Assembly: GCA_018400565.1 (NCBI GenBank)
Contig: JAGYMP010000194.1
Location: 1-50,065 of the forward strand
Source: Bacilli bacterium
GTDB taxonomy: Bacteria; Bacillota_I; Bacilli_A; Izemoplasmatales; Hujiaoplasmataceae
Direction: 5' to 3'
DNA: 50,065 nt
Shown here one piece after another: positions 17,535 to 26,019 of the stretch. Under the pieces are notes generated by a model, which saw only the letters and a list, made by a program, of their open reading frames with translations, ran no database searches and was not told where the DNA came from. The position numbers were made by a program, and so were the translations under genes. Every line of letters starts with the position of its first letter. Positions within the stretch are counted from its first letter, which is position 1.

Positions 17535-18293
17535 TCATTCTTGGTAATTAATCCGTTCAATGGTCTTTTGTTCAAAATCGAGCAAGACTGCATTGAACTG
17601 CAGCAATCCTTCGTTTTCCGGATAGACGCGTTCAGGTACGCCGGTTACAAATTTGCGGATACCCTGTTCGATATTTCCGCCGATGATACTGTGTTTGACA
17701 CCGGTCATTCCGACATCGCTGATATACAGCAAACCCTTGGGAAAGACCGTCTCATCCGCGGTCGGGACATGTGTGTGTGTGCCGATGAGCGCATCGACCC
17801 GTCCGTCGAGATAATTGGCCATCGCGTACTTCTCGCTTGTTGCTTCGGCATGAAAATCGACCAATACGTGATCCGCTTCGTTTTCTTCCAGAATGCGGTC
17901 AATCGTCGTGAAGGGATTATCAACGGGGTCACCCATGAAAATCCGGCCCAACAGGTTGACGAGCAAAAGCGTCTCATCATTCAAACGCAATTCAATCGCT
18001 TCGTTACCGCGAACGTCCTTGCCGTAATTGGCGGGACGGCATACATTTGGTTCGTCAAGAGCGGATTTCTCATAGCGTTTCGAAAACGCATGGTTGCCCA
18101 TCGTAAACCCATGGACCCCTTTTTTCATGAAATCCTTGTATATCGATGTGGTCAGTCCGTTCCCTTCGGCGATGTTTTCGCCGTTGACGATGACGAGATG
18201 GGGACGATGCAGTTTTTTTGCCTCGGTGAAAAAACGGTCAAAAGCTTCCCGTCCTTTTTTCATGTAAACATCACCGACAAACATGATTCGCAT
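17535..18293 (-). CDS. ymdB: YmdB-family metallophosphoesterase
   Basis: A 252-residue calcineurin-like phosphoesterase of the YmdB/DR1281 family, a 2',3'-cyclic-nucleotide phosphodiesterase that affects biofilm and motility decisions in B. subtilis. Metal-binding segments are present: FVGDV near the start, NGENIAEG, MGNHAF, VDFHAEATSEK and GTHTHVPTAD. The open frame continues upstream to 18377, but AAAGGA lies seven bases before ATG 18293, and the protein then starts MRIMFVGD like its relatives. A strong hairpin separates it from rny, so part of its expression may depend on readthrough. Confidence 0.92.
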   Translation of the reverse strand: MRIMFVGDVYMKKGREAFDRFFTEAKKLHRPHLVIVNGENIAEGNGLTTSIYKDFMKKGVHGFTMGNHAFSKRYEKSALDEPNVCRPANYGKDVRGNEAIELRLNDETLLLVNLLGRIFMGDPVDNPFTTIDRILEENEADHVLVDFHAEATSEKYAMANYLDGRVDALIGTHTHVPTADETVFPKGLLYISDVGMTGVKHSIIGGNIEQGIRKFVTGVPERVYPENEGLLQFNAVLLDFEQKTIERINYQE

Positions 18294-18313
18294 AATCATG
18301 ATCCTTTCAAAAA

Positions 18314-18341
18314 CCGAGCCTTCCAAAAAAGGAAGGCTTGG
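18314..18341 (-). terminator. Terminator or attenuator hairpin between rny and ymdB
   Basis: Arms about 11 bp (CCGAGCCTTCC 18314-18324, GGAAGGCTTGG 18331-18341, one G-U pair), 6-base loop, and TTTTTG on the minus side. The ymdB ribosome site follows immediately. No separate ymdB promoter is seen, so it may be a partial terminator or RNA-processing site. Confidence 0.75.
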
Positions 18342-18345
18342 TGTA

Positions 18346-19905
18346 TTATTTTGCGACGTCCTGAGCCCTTGTTTCACGTATGACGGTTACCTTGATGGTT
18401 CCCGGATAACTCAGGTTTTCTTCGATTTTTTGTTTGATTTGACGGGCAACGACATGCGTTTTCTTGTCGTCGATCTCATTCGGTTTCACAACGACACGAA
18501 TTTCGCGGCCTGCCTGGATGGCAAATGCCTGGTCGACGCCGGACACGGAGTTGGATATTTCTTCAAGTTGTTTGAGTCGCTTGATATACTTTTCAAGTGA
18601 TTCGCTTCGTGCGCCCGGCCGGGCGGCGGATAATGCATCCGCAGCGGCAACTAACACACCAATGATGGTCTCAGCTTCATAGTCACCGTGATGCGTTTTG
18701 ATTGCATCGAGAACCGCTTTGCTCTCATTGTATTTGCCGGCAAGACTGTTGCCGATTTCGATATGGGAACCTTCGACTTCATGGTCGACGGCTTTACCGA
18801 TGTCGTGTAACAACCCTGCACGTTTCGCCAACACTTCATCCTCACCCAGTTCAACAGCCATTTTACCGGCTAGAAATGCGGCTTCGATGGAATGTTTAAG
18901 TGCATTTTGTCCGTATGACGTACGGAAATGCAATCGGCCGATTAATTTCGTTAAATCAGGATGCATTTTTCCGACGCCGGTCTCAAAGACCGCTTCATCC
19001 CCTTTGTCGCGGATGAATTGATCGACTTCAGTGCGTGCTTTTTCAACCATTTCCTCAATGCGTGCGGGATGGATCCTTCCATCAGCAACCAACGCTTCGA
19101 GAGCAATTTTGGCGATTTCGCGGCGGACGGGATCGAAGCCCGACAGCACGACGGCTTCCGGTGTGTCATCAATGATGAGATCGATGCCGGTCAGGGCTTC
19201 GATGGTTCGTATGTTGCGTCCTTCACGGCCGATGACACGGCCTTTCATTTCCTCGTTCGGAAGATGGACGACCGATACGGTCGTTTCCGCGGTGACGTCC
19301 TGCGCATATTTCTGGATGGCTGTGGAGATGATCTCCTTGGAGCGTTTTTGTGCTTCGGATTTGGCCTCTTCTTCCTGTTCCCGGATATAACGGTCAATTT
19401 CCAGCGCCATGTCTTCTTCAACACGTTCCATGACGACTTCTTTTGCTTCTTCCTCCGTGAAATTCGCTATTTCAAGGAGTTTTGAGTTTTGTTCTTCGAT
19501 AATTGCTTCCAATTTGCTTTTTTCGTCTTCAAGCTGTTGCTTCCTTTGGTCAAGATTTTCTTCTTTGCGGTCGAGATTCAATTCTCGTTTGTCAAGATTT
19601 GCAGAACGGCGCTCCAACACTTCTTCGCGCTGGTTGACCTTGTTCTCCATGTCTGACACCATTTTACGTTTTTCTTTGAGAACCTTGTCGTTCTCCTGGT
19701 TTAAGTTATGAATTTCTTGTTTTGCTTCAAGTAACTTTTCTTTTTTGATTCTTTCCGCTTCAGAAGTTGCATCGTCAATAATTGCTTGAGCTTGATTCTT
19801 GGCGGTTTGAAATCCCTTTTCCACGACGGAAACACGGAATAAAAAACCGATGATGGACCCGATCATGAGTCCCAGCAAACTGGAAATAATAATTTCTAAC
19901 ATCAT
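18346..19905 (-). CDS. rny: Ribonuclease Y
   Basis: A membrane-anchored endoribonuclease of about 519 residues that starts bulk mRNA decay in Bacilli. One N-terminal membrane helix (LEIIISSLLGLMIGSIIGF), a long coiled coil (about 25-180), a KH domain with VIGREGRNIR, and an HD domain with LLHDIGKAVDHE are all present. ATG 19905 is chosen because GGAGG lies just upstream; ATG 19902 is also possible and ATG 19917 overlaps the site. The promoter at 19987-20015 gives a leader of about 75 bases containing a small GC hairpin (about 19939-19958). Confidence 0.96.
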   Translation of the reverse strand: MMLEIIISSLLGLMIGSIIGFLFRVSVVEKGFQTAKNQAQAIIDDATSEAERIKKEKLLEAKQEIHNLNQENDKVLKEKRKMVSDMENKVNQREEVLERRSANLDKRELNLDRKEENLDQRKQQLEDEKSKLEAIIEEQNSKLLEIANFTEEEAKEVVMERVEEDMALEIDRYIREQEEEAKSEAQKRSKEIISTAIQKYAQDVTAETTVSVVHLPNEEMKGRVIGREGRNIRTIEALTGIDLIIDDTPEAVVLSGFDPVRREIAKIALEALVADGRIHPARIEEMVEKARTEVDQFIRDKGDEAVFETGVGKMHPDLTKLIGRLHFRTSYGQNALKHSIEAAFLAGKMAVELGEDEVLAKRAGLLHDIGKAVDHEVEGSHIEIGNSLAGKYNESKAVLDAIKTHHGDYEAETIIGVLVAAADALSAARPGARSESLEKYIKRLKQLEEISNSVSGVDQAFAIQAGREIRVVVKPNEIDDKKTHVVARQIKQKIEENLSYPGTIKVTVIRETRAQDVAK

Positions 19906-19986
19906 TATTACCTCCATTTTATTTATTTATAACTAATAGGCGGGCGCGAAACCCGACCACTAATCATATATTAATCTATCTATTTC

Positions 19987-20015
19987 ATTATAGTATAATT
20001 ATCGGTGATAGTCAA
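19987..20015 (-). promoter_or_regulatory. Promoter of rny
   Basis: Minus strand: TTGACT (20015-20010), 17-bp spacer, TATAAT (19992-19987). Confidence 0.8.
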
Positions 20016-20046
20016 AAGTTATTCTTGTTTTCTTCAGGAATGCAAA

Positions 20047-20078
20047 TAAAAATCGCCGGCATGAGCCGACGATTTTAT
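20047..20078 (-). terminator. Terminator of recA
   Basis: Arms about 20049-20060 and 20065-20076 (AAAATCG, one mismatch, CGGC) around a 4-base ATGA loop, with a T-rich tail on the minus strand. Confidence 0.85.
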
Positions 20079-20082
20079 TCGT

Positions 20083-21078
20083 TTATTTCATATTGTAGGT
20101 TTCGCGTACTTTTTCTGCGATCTCATCCTTGAGTTCGGGATTTTCATCCAAAAAGGTTTTGGCGTTTTCTCGCCCCTGACCGATCTTGGTTTCACCATAC
20201 GAATACCACGAACCGCTTTTCTTGATGATATCTTCGTCAACCGCAAGATCGACGATCTCGCCGGTTCTTGAAATACCCTGACCGTAAATGATATCGACTT
20301 CAACCCGTTTGAACGGGGCTGCGACTTTGTTCTTGACGACTTTGATGCGCGTTCGGTTCCCGATTGCCTCATCGCCGTCTTTGATTTGTTGTCCGCGTCT
20401 GATCTCAAGACGCATGGAAGAGTAAAACTTGAGCGCACGGCCGCCCGGCGTGGTTTCCGGGTTACCAAACATGACACCGACTTTTTCGCGGATTTGGTTG
20501 ATGAACAACGCGATGCACTTTGACTTGGAAAGCGCACCTGACAACTTGCGCATGGCCTGTGACATCAGCCGTGCCTGCAACCCGACGTGTGAGTCACCCA
20601 TTTCACCGCGGATTTCGGCTTCCGGAACCAATGCCGCGACTGAATCGATAACGACGATATCGACGGCATTCGAACGGATCAAAGCTTCTGCGATTTCCAA
20701 AGCTTGTTCCCCTGTGTCGGGTTGGGACAAAATCAATTGGTCGATGTCAACGCCCAATGCCTTGGCATAGACAGCATCCATGGCATGTTCGGCATCAATA
20801 AACGCGGCATATCCGCCCGCCGACTGAACTTCAGCGATGGCATGCAACGCCAGCGTGGTCTTACCCGAGGACTCCGGGCCGTAAACCTCGATGATTCTGC
20901 CGCGCGGATATCCACCGACGCCCATGGCCGCATCCAACGCGAGCGACCCGCTCGGATACGATTCCACATTCATGTTCGTCTCGGATTCACCCAGAATCAT
21001 CACCGACCCTTTTCCGTATTCCTTTTCAATCGCCTTGAGGGCGGTCTGCAAATCTTTTTTTCTTTTTTCGTCTGCCAT
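20083..21078 (-). CDS. recA: Recombinase RecA
   Basis: A 331-residue RecA for strand exchange and SOS induction. Walker A GPESSGKT lies near residue 65, with VVIDSVAAL (Walker B), the L1 region with EIRGEMGDSHVG, and the L2 region GVMFGNPETTPGGRALKFYSS. The protein is slightly short; the C-terminus ends soon after ENPELKDEIAEKVRETYNMK and lacks the acidic tail of many RecAs. ATG follows GGGAGG at nine bases. A TTGACA lies upstream (about 21126-21121), but no well-spaced -10 and no obvious LexA (GAAC-N4-GTTC) box was found. Confidence 0.97.
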   Translation of the reverse strand: MADEKRKKDLQTALKAIEKEYGKGSVMILGESETNMNVESYPSGSLALDAAMGVGGYPRGRIIEVYGPESSGKTTLALHAIAEVQSAGGYAAFIDAEHAMDAVYAKALGVDIDQLILSQPDTGEQALEIAEALIRSNAVDIVVIDSVAALVPEAEIRGEMGDSHVGLQARLMSQAMRKLSGALSKSKCIALFINQIREKVGVMFGNPETTPGGRALKFYSSMRLEIRRGQQIKDGDEAIGNRTRIKVVKNKVAAPFKRVEVDIIYGQGISRTGEIVDLAVDEDIIKKSGSWYSYGETKIGQGRENAKTFLDENPELKDEIAEKVRETYNMK

Positions 21079-21139
21079 ATGTTATGGCCTCCCATCTGCT
21101 ATTCTAATACTGTAAGGTGTTGTCAATATAATGATATGT

Positions 21140-21156
21140 GCAATCATTGTGATTGC
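21140..21156 (-). repeat. Short perfect inverted repeat between pgsA and recA
   Basis: GCAATCA, 3-base loop, TGATTGC. It follows the pgsA stop directly, but no U-run follows on the minus strand, so termination would be weak. It may be an mRNA end-stabilising hairpin or chance. Confidence 0.4.
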
Positions 21157-21157
21157 T

Positions 21158-21733
21158 TCATTTTTTTTCGGATTCATAAAAGAGTGTTTTGTTTTTCAAG
21201 AGGTAATCAATTCCCGACAAGAGTGTCAAAAACAAGACGCCGAGCATAAGGACGACTCCTGTAATCTGAACCGAAAGATTTTCGATCGGCATCAAAAAGA
21301 AATAATAAGCGAACGCCACCATGGATAACGCGGTCTTGTATTTACCAAGGTGTGATGCCGCAATGAGCTTCCCTGTACCGACGGCGACAAGTCTGATTGA
21401 TGTCACCATGAGTTCCCGTCCGACAATCAGCAGCACAAACCAAAACGGCATCCAGATTGAAGAATTGTAAAACGCCGCATCCATAAAAATCAAAAGGGCG
21501 CTGATAATCAACAATTTATCGGCGAGCGGGTCCATGAATTTACCGAATGTGGTGACGATATTGTTCTTCCTTGCAATGTGTCCGTCAAAGAAATCAGTGA
21601 CAGAGGCGATGACGAAAATGATACCCATGATCATAAATGTCATCGCGCCGATGGTATCCTCGAATAAATAAAGAACAACCATCACGGGAATCAAAATCAT
21701 CCGAAGTGTCGTGAGCCGGTTGGGAACATTCAT
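21158..21733 (-). CDS. pgsA: CDP-diacylglycerol-glycerol-3-phosphate 3-phosphatidyltransferase
   Basis: A 191-residue membrane enzyme that makes phosphatidylglycerophosphate, the committed step to phosphatidylglycerol. The CDP-alcohol phosphotransferase motif is complete (DFFDGHIARKNN followed by TTFGKFMDPLAD, about 67-92). Several membrane helices follow. In B. subtilis pgsA also precedes the recA region. It lies nine bases after the YebC-family gene, in the apparent cvfB-yebC-pgsA run. Confidence 0.95.
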   Translation of the reverse strand: MNVPNRLTTLRMILIPVMVVLYLFEDTIGAMTFMIMGIIFVIASVTDFFDGHIARKNNIVTTFGKFMDPLADKLLIISALLIFMDAAFYNSSIWMPFWFVLLIVGRELMVTSIRLVAVGTGKLIAASHLGKYKTALSMVAFAYYFFLMPIENLSVQITGVVLMLGVLFLTLLSGIDYLLKNKTLFYESEKK

Positions 21734-21742
21734 GGTTTCACC

Positions 21743-22480
21743 TCATTCATCGATCTCAGGATTGAAATCCGCGATGTTGGTATAAATGTCCTGGACATCT
21801 TCAATCTCATTCAACATGTCATACAAACGGCGCACACGATCCAACTCTTCATCTTTGAGCTCAACGGTATCCATCGGAATATACGTCGATTCATCAAAGA
21901 TGAATTCAAGTTCTTTGTCCGTTGCCTGCAACGCTTCTTTCATCGGGTTGAGATTTGTCGGTTCACCGATGATTGTGACGATGTCTTCATCTTTTTTCAT
22001 GTCAAGGATATCGACGTCAGCTTCCATCATCGCTTCAAGCGTTTCCTCTTCCGTTAACCCTTTGAAGGAAATTTTGGCACGAAAATTATACATATAAGCA
22101 ACGCTTCCTTCGACACCGAGATTATTGTCGGTTTTCTTGAAACAATTGCGAATGGCGCCGAAAGTGCGGGTTCCGTTGTCCGTCAGACATTCGATGATCA
22201 AAGTCGACCCCGACGGTCCGAACCCTTCATAACGCGCCGGTTCGTAATGTTCGCCCAAATTGCCTTTGGATTTTTCGATGTTGCGTTTGATCACATCGGC
22301 CGGTATCTGATTTTGCTTGGCACGGTCGATCACGTGCCGGAGTGTCAGGTTTGTGTCGGGATCCGGCCCACCCTCTTTGGCGGCCATGTAGATTTTCTTC
22401 CCGAATTTTGAATAGAGTTTGCTTTTCATCCGGCTGGTTTTTTTCATGGCTTCTTTTCTTACGTTGTGAGCTCTTCCCAT
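21743..22480 (-). CDS. YebC/PmpR-family protein, YebC2 (YeeI) type
   Basis: A 245-residue protein of the YebC family. The start MGRAHNVRKEA and the segment KFGKKIYMAAKEGGPDPDTN match the YeeI-like (YebC2) branch rather than the YebC1 start MAGHSKW. ADVIKRNIEKSKG and YEGFGPSGSTLIIECLTDN are standard family segments. These proteins were long called transcription regulators. Recent work on YebC2 and mitochondrial TACO1 links the family to relief of ribosome stalling, including at proline stretches. GAGGTG precedes ATG. It lies nine bases after cvfB. Confidence 0.9.
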   Translation of the reverse strand: MGRAHNVRKEAMKKTSRMKSKLYSKFGKKIYMAAKEGGPDPDTNLTLRHVIDRAKQNQIPADVIKRNIEKSKGNLGEHYEPARYEGFGPSGSTLIIECLTDNGTRTFGAIRNCFKKTDNNLGVEGSVAYMYNFRAKISFKGLTEEETLEAMMEADVDILDMKKDEDIVTIIGEPTNLNPMKEALQATDKELEFIFDESTYIPMDTVELKDEELDRVRRLYDMLNEIEDVQDIYTNIADFNPEIDE

Positions 22481-22489
22481 CGTTTCACC

Positions 22490-23344
22490 TCAATCGTATT
22501 TTTGGAGAATTGTCTTGTCTTTTTCCAAACGAACCCGTCGTGCTTTATAAAGTGCGCCCAGACCTCTCTTAAAAGCGGATTTGCTCATGGAGAAGACTTT
22601 ACGGATTTCATCCTTGTCGGATTTGTCCGTGAACGGCATTGTGCCACCCTGTGCTTTTAAATAATCATAAATGCGTTGTGCATCCTTGTCCATTTGAATC
22701 TCTTTTTGTTCGATCAATGTGCCGTGGTATTTCTTATCATCGATGCGATAAGTGATTTTAACATTCAGAGATTCCCCCAAACGATGGGGGTTCCGGGTGT
22801 TATCGTTATGAATGAAAATCTCGTGGCCTTCCGTCGTGTAGCTGACAAAACCCTTTTCCTCGATGTATACCACCCACGCTTGTGCTTCATCGCCATCAGA
22901 GAGCTTATCCGTTGTCTTGGGAAAATATGACTGGATGTCTTTGCGTTTTGGTATCGCCGCATACAGACGATGTTCCTCGGCTTTCATGCGAACGAACATC
23001 TTATCACCGGGTTTGGGCCAAAGTTTCCGTAAATCCGGCAGTTCTTTTTTAAAAAGCAAAAGGTCCTTGACCATGCCGTAAAACAAAAAGACACCAAGAT
23101 CGGGTTTGACCTGATTGATTTCCAAAAATGCCGCAGAACCAACCGAAATCATGTTGACTTTGGTCGAAGCGGTCAATCTGTTTTGATGGTCCGTATAAAT
23201 GAATACATCGATTTTCTCACCGGGTTCATAATCGTGAAGGGCTTCTTTTTTATGTAAAAATGCCTCTTCATCACCATCGGTGAGCAAATATGCGATGTCT
23301 GTTTCGCGTTTGACTTTCAGTGTTTGTCTTCGTCCTGGTTTCAT
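22490..23344 (-). CDS. cvfB: CvfB-like S1/winged-helix RNA-binding protein
   Basis: A 284-residue protein with S1-like beta-barrels over about 1-215 (for example GEKIDVFIYTDHQNRLTAS and GDKMFVRMKAEEHRLYA) and a C-terminal winged helix (about 220-284: IYDYLKAQGG..SMSKSAFKRGLGALYKA). CvfB (YitL in B. subtilis) affects virulence-gene expression in Staphylococcus and binds RNA. ATG 23344 follows TGGAGG; the longer open frame to 23374 has no ribosome site. A promoter lies at 23373-23401, and this gene appears to lead cvfB-yebC-pgsA. Confidence 0.88.
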   Translation of the reverse strand: MKPGRRQTLKVKRETDIAYLLTDGDEEAFLHKKEALHDYEPGEKIDVFIYTDHQNRLTASTKVNMISVGSAAFLEINQVKPDLGVFLFYGMVKDLLLFKKELPDLRKLWPKPGDKMFVRMKAEEHRLYAAIPKRKDIQSYFPKTTDKLSDGDEAQAWVVYIEEKGFVSYTTEGHEIFIHNDNTRNPHRLGESLNVKITYRIDDKKYHGTLIEQKEIQMDKDAQRIYDYLKAQGGTMPFTDKSDKDEIRKVFSMSKSAFKRGLGALYKARRVRLEKDKTILQKYD

Positions 23345-23372
23345 AATGTTCCTCCATTGAGTTCCGGTCCTC

Positions 23373-23401
23373 ATTATACCAAACGAAAGCCGATGTGTCC
23401 A
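23373..23401 (-). promoter_or_regulatory. Promoter of cvfB
   Basis: Minus strand: TGGACA (23401-23396), 17-bp spacer, TATAAT (23378-23373). Confidence 0.75.
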
Positions 23402-23423
23402 TCAATTCCGGTCAGGCGAATGG

Positions 23424-24473
23424 TCAGTTTCGCTCATCGTTCTCCTTTTTGATGAGATCGATCGAATGGGCCTTGAATGTGCGGATCTCGTCTTTGAGTG
23501 ATATCGTCGTGTAATGCCAGGGTTTTTCCAGTGCGGGCAGGACATAGTTTTCAAAAAGCGGGTACAGCGATTGCTTTTCGTATGCCTGTGTCACAAACAC
23601 GGCATGTGTTTCCGGATGAACGATGATAAGCTGATTATGCAAACCGGCTGCGCGGTAACCGCCGGCATGGTTCATCCAAAAACCAAAACCATAGCCGTCT
23701 TTGTTGTGTTCTAAGACGGACAGATGCGTTGTATCGACTTGCTTGTTGGTTGCCATGTCAAGATAATTCTTCGATACAATGCGTTGATCGTTCCACATAC
23801 CGTCTGAGAGCAGCAACACACCGATCTTTCCCATGTCTGTCAAAGTAAGTTTTAATCCCGACGCACCGAACGTATAACCATCGATCTCATTCCATGTCGG
23901 TTGATCAATGTTCAGCGGCCGGAACATCCGTTCATGCAGAAAATCATTTAAGGTTTTGTTTGTCAATTCAGTCACGATCACCGAAAGCAGAAATGTCGCA
24001 TAATTGTTATAAAAGAAATGCTTTCCGAGCGGATGCGTGCGCTTGACCGTGAAAAAACGTCCGATCAAATCATCGCTGGCCTTCAGATCCATGAAAATAT
24101 CCTCTTTCTGACCGGTGGTCATCGTCAAAAGATGCCGTATGGTAAGGTTTTCATATTCCTCAGGAATATCATCGGTCAATGAAGAGAGGTACGACGAGAC
24201 ATGTTGATCGAGATCGATCCGCTTGTCATCATAAAGCATGCCGATGGCCAGACTAGTCAATGACTTCGCGACCGAATATACCGGATGGGGATCATGTTCG
24301 TCAAAACCGGTTGCAGAAGCCGAAAACACTTTTGCGCCGTCACGGATTAACATCATTTGATGAATATTCAGGTCTTCCTCAATGATGTGTGAGAACATCG
24401 CGGACAGCGGTTCCTTGTAGACATCGGCATCTCTGCACGATGTCTTCTCAAATTCTTTCACGGGAAATAACAT
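23424..24473 (-). CDS. Serine hydrolase of the class C beta-lactamase/esterase fold
   Basis: A 349-residue beta-lactamase-family protein (PF00144). The nucleophile motif SVAK is at S67-K70 and the YxN motif at Y155-N157. The third KTG/HxG box is not classical (AGLHNQ near 277). There is no signal peptide or membrane helix, so it is probably cytoplasmic and more likely an esterase or peptidase than a drug-resistance enzyme; the true substrate is unknown. ATG follows AAAGGAGG. It has its own promoter right after the M20 peptidase stop and no clear terminator before cvfB. Confidence 0.85.
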   Translation of the reverse strand: MLFPVKEFEKTSCRDADVYKEPLSAMFSHIIEEDLNIHQMMLIRDGAKVFSASATGFDEHDPHPVYSVAKSLTSLAIGMLYDDKRIDLDQHVSSYLSSLTDDIPEEYENLTIRHLLTMTTGQKEDIFMDLKASDDLIGRFFTVKRTHPLGKHFFYNNYATFLLSVIVTELTNKTLNDFLHERMFRPLNIDQPTWNEIDGYTFGASGLKLTLTDMGKIGVLLLSDGMWNDQRIVSKNYLDMATNKQVDTTHLSVLEHNKDGYGFGFWMNHAGGYRAAGLHNQLIIVHPETHAVFVTQAYEKQSLYPLFENYVLPALEKPWHYTTISLKDEIRTFKAHSIDLIKKENDERN

Positions 24474-24507
24474 GGCATCCTCCTTTTGATTTTTTCCTTA
24501 TGGTTAA

Positions 24508-24536
24508 ATTATAAAACAAAGGGCAGGGAAAAACAA
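24508..24536 (-). promoter_or_regulatory. Promoter of the serine hydrolase gene
   Basis: Minus strand: TTGTTT (24536-24531), 17-bp spacer, TATAAT (24513-24508). It starts immediately after the M20 gene's stop codon. Confidence 0.65.
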
Positions 24537-24538
24537 CA

Positions 24539-26017
24539 TCATGTGTCATTCCCGCCCATATTTTTCATGAGATATTTGTAGAACCACACCGCTTTCGTCA
24601 ATGAGGCCAACGGCAGTGATTCATTGTCACCATGCATTTTTTTCAAGTCATCATTTGTGATCACGATCGGTGAAAACCGGAGTGCCGCATCACTCACGTC
24701 CTGATAATGCCGGGCATCCGTTGAACCGAAGATCATGTAAGGACTGACGGAAACATCGGGAAACACGGTCTTGATTGCGTGTTTCACAAAACGGTAAGCC
24801 TCGCTGTCAGTCGATACCTTCTTCTTTGCGTCCCGGTAATCGGTGAGAACAGCTTCGACATCATATTTTTCCGCAATCCGTTTCAATACGGTGAATGACG
24901 CTTTGCTGTCCTGAATGGGATGAATCCGTAAATTCGCCACCACGTTCGCTTCTGCGGGAATGACGTTTTCCGCATCGCTCCCCTCAGCCATCGTGAAAGC
25001 GACGGTCGTCGAGAAAAGCGCCCGACCGTAAGGGCTCATGGCAGGCAACAAACGCGTGATAAGCGGCTTAAACAACCACATGTTCCCGAATAATAACCGA
25101 TATAAAAAACCCATCCGCGGTGCAGCGGTGGCCAAAAGGGCGCGCACCTCGGGAATCATTTTTGTTTCAAGCGGGAAATGATGTTCGACGTCATGGACAA
25201 AATTCGCAAGTCGTGCGATCGGTGTGTGTTTCGGCGGTGTCGAAGAATGACCGCCGTGTGATTTTGCGGTGAAAGTTATGTTTGCATATCCTTTTTCCAA
25301 GACACCGATCAAGGCTATCGGTGATGTGAGTGTCGGTAAGGCATCACGGACGATCGCACCGCCTTCATCAAGGACCAAAAACGGAGTAACACCGTTCTTT
25401 TTGAACCACTCGGCCGGTTGCTTCGCCCCGGGCCCGGACAATTCCTCATTCGAGGAACTCACGAAAAAAATGTCCCTGTCCGGGATGAATCCTTCTTCGA
25501 TCAATTCCTCGGCGGCCTGAAAGAAGGCGTAGAGGGTACATTTTGTGTCAAACGTACCCCGTCCGTAAATCTGCTTGTCTTTGACGGTTTTTGAAAAAGG
25601 CGGCACATCCCATGACCCTTCATCGGCATCGACAACATCCTGATGGGCCATCAGGACAACGGGATCCAAATCGGCTTTTCCTTTCCAGTGAAACATAAGC
25701 GTGCGATCGGGAAATACCGTTCTTTCCATGTTTTGATGCACACGGGGGAAAAGTTCCTCCAAGCGCTTGTGAAAAAAGTCAAAAGCTGAATAATCTTCCT
25801 GAGACTTATCGGCGACGGTTTTGATCTCGATCAACGTCGCAAGACGTTCGCCGTGTGATTGAGATTCTGACTCATTTGGTTCGTCCACAGAAACCGATGC
25901 CTTCTCTTTAATGAGAATCGCACGGATCGAAGCCACGATCAGCAATATAAAACCAACCGCCAAAACACTGAGAAACATCCATAAAAGAATCGTCAGTATT
26001 AATAACAGGGGTTCCAT
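24539..26017 (-). CDS. M20 metallopeptidase, CPS1/PM20D1-like, membrane-anchored
   Basis: A protein of about 492 residues with one N-terminal membrane helix (about 3-33) and an M20 peptidase domain. Metal and catalytic motifs: MAHQDVVDAD, GRGTFDTK and SSNEELSG (the Glu pair includes the general base). TAKSHGGHSSTPP belongs to the lid domain and FGSTDARHY carries the last metal ligand. This resembles yeast CPS1 and mammalian PM20D1, which act on dipeptides or N-acyl amino acids. The topology suggests action at the membrane; which side cannot be settled by eye. ATG 26017 has AAGGTG at seven bases; ATG 26023 overlaps the previous stop. It is the third gene of the DUF5058 cassette. Confidence 0.87.
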   Translation of the reverse strand: MEPLLLILTILLWMFLSVLAVGFILLIVASIRAILIKEKASVSVDEPNESESQSHGERLATLIEIKTVADKSQEDYSAFDFFHKRLEELFPRVHQNMERTVFPDRTLMFHWKGKADLDPVVLMAHQDVVDADEGSWDVPPFSKTVKDKQIYGRGTFDTKCTLYAFFQAAEELIEEGFIPDRDIFFVSSSNEELSGPGAKQPAEWFKKNGVTPFLVLDEGGAIVRDALPTLTSPIALIGVLEKGYANITFTAKSHGGHSSTPPKHTPIARLANFVHDVEHHFPLETKMIPEVRALLATAAPRMGFLYRLLFGNMWLFKPLITRLLPAMSPYGRALFSTTVAFTMAEGSDAENVIPAEANVVANLRIHPIQDSKASFTVLKRIAEKYDVEAVLTDYRDAKKKVSTDSEAYRFVKHAIKTVFPDVSVSPYMIFGSTDARHYQDVSDAALRFSPIVITNDDLKKMHGDNESLPLASLTKAVWFYKYLMKNMGGNDT

Positions 26018-26019
26018 GT

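Noticed and set aside
17541..18383. A 280-codon plus-strand frame opposite ymdB
   Set aside because: It is the mirror of ymdB, has no family resemblance and no promoter or ribosome site; ymdB is certain.
21079..21126. A recA promoter from the TTGACA upstream of the gene
   Set aside because: The best -10-like boxes (TAGAAT, TATTAG) are 14 and 11 bp away, too close to be trusted; recA may also be read from cvfB.
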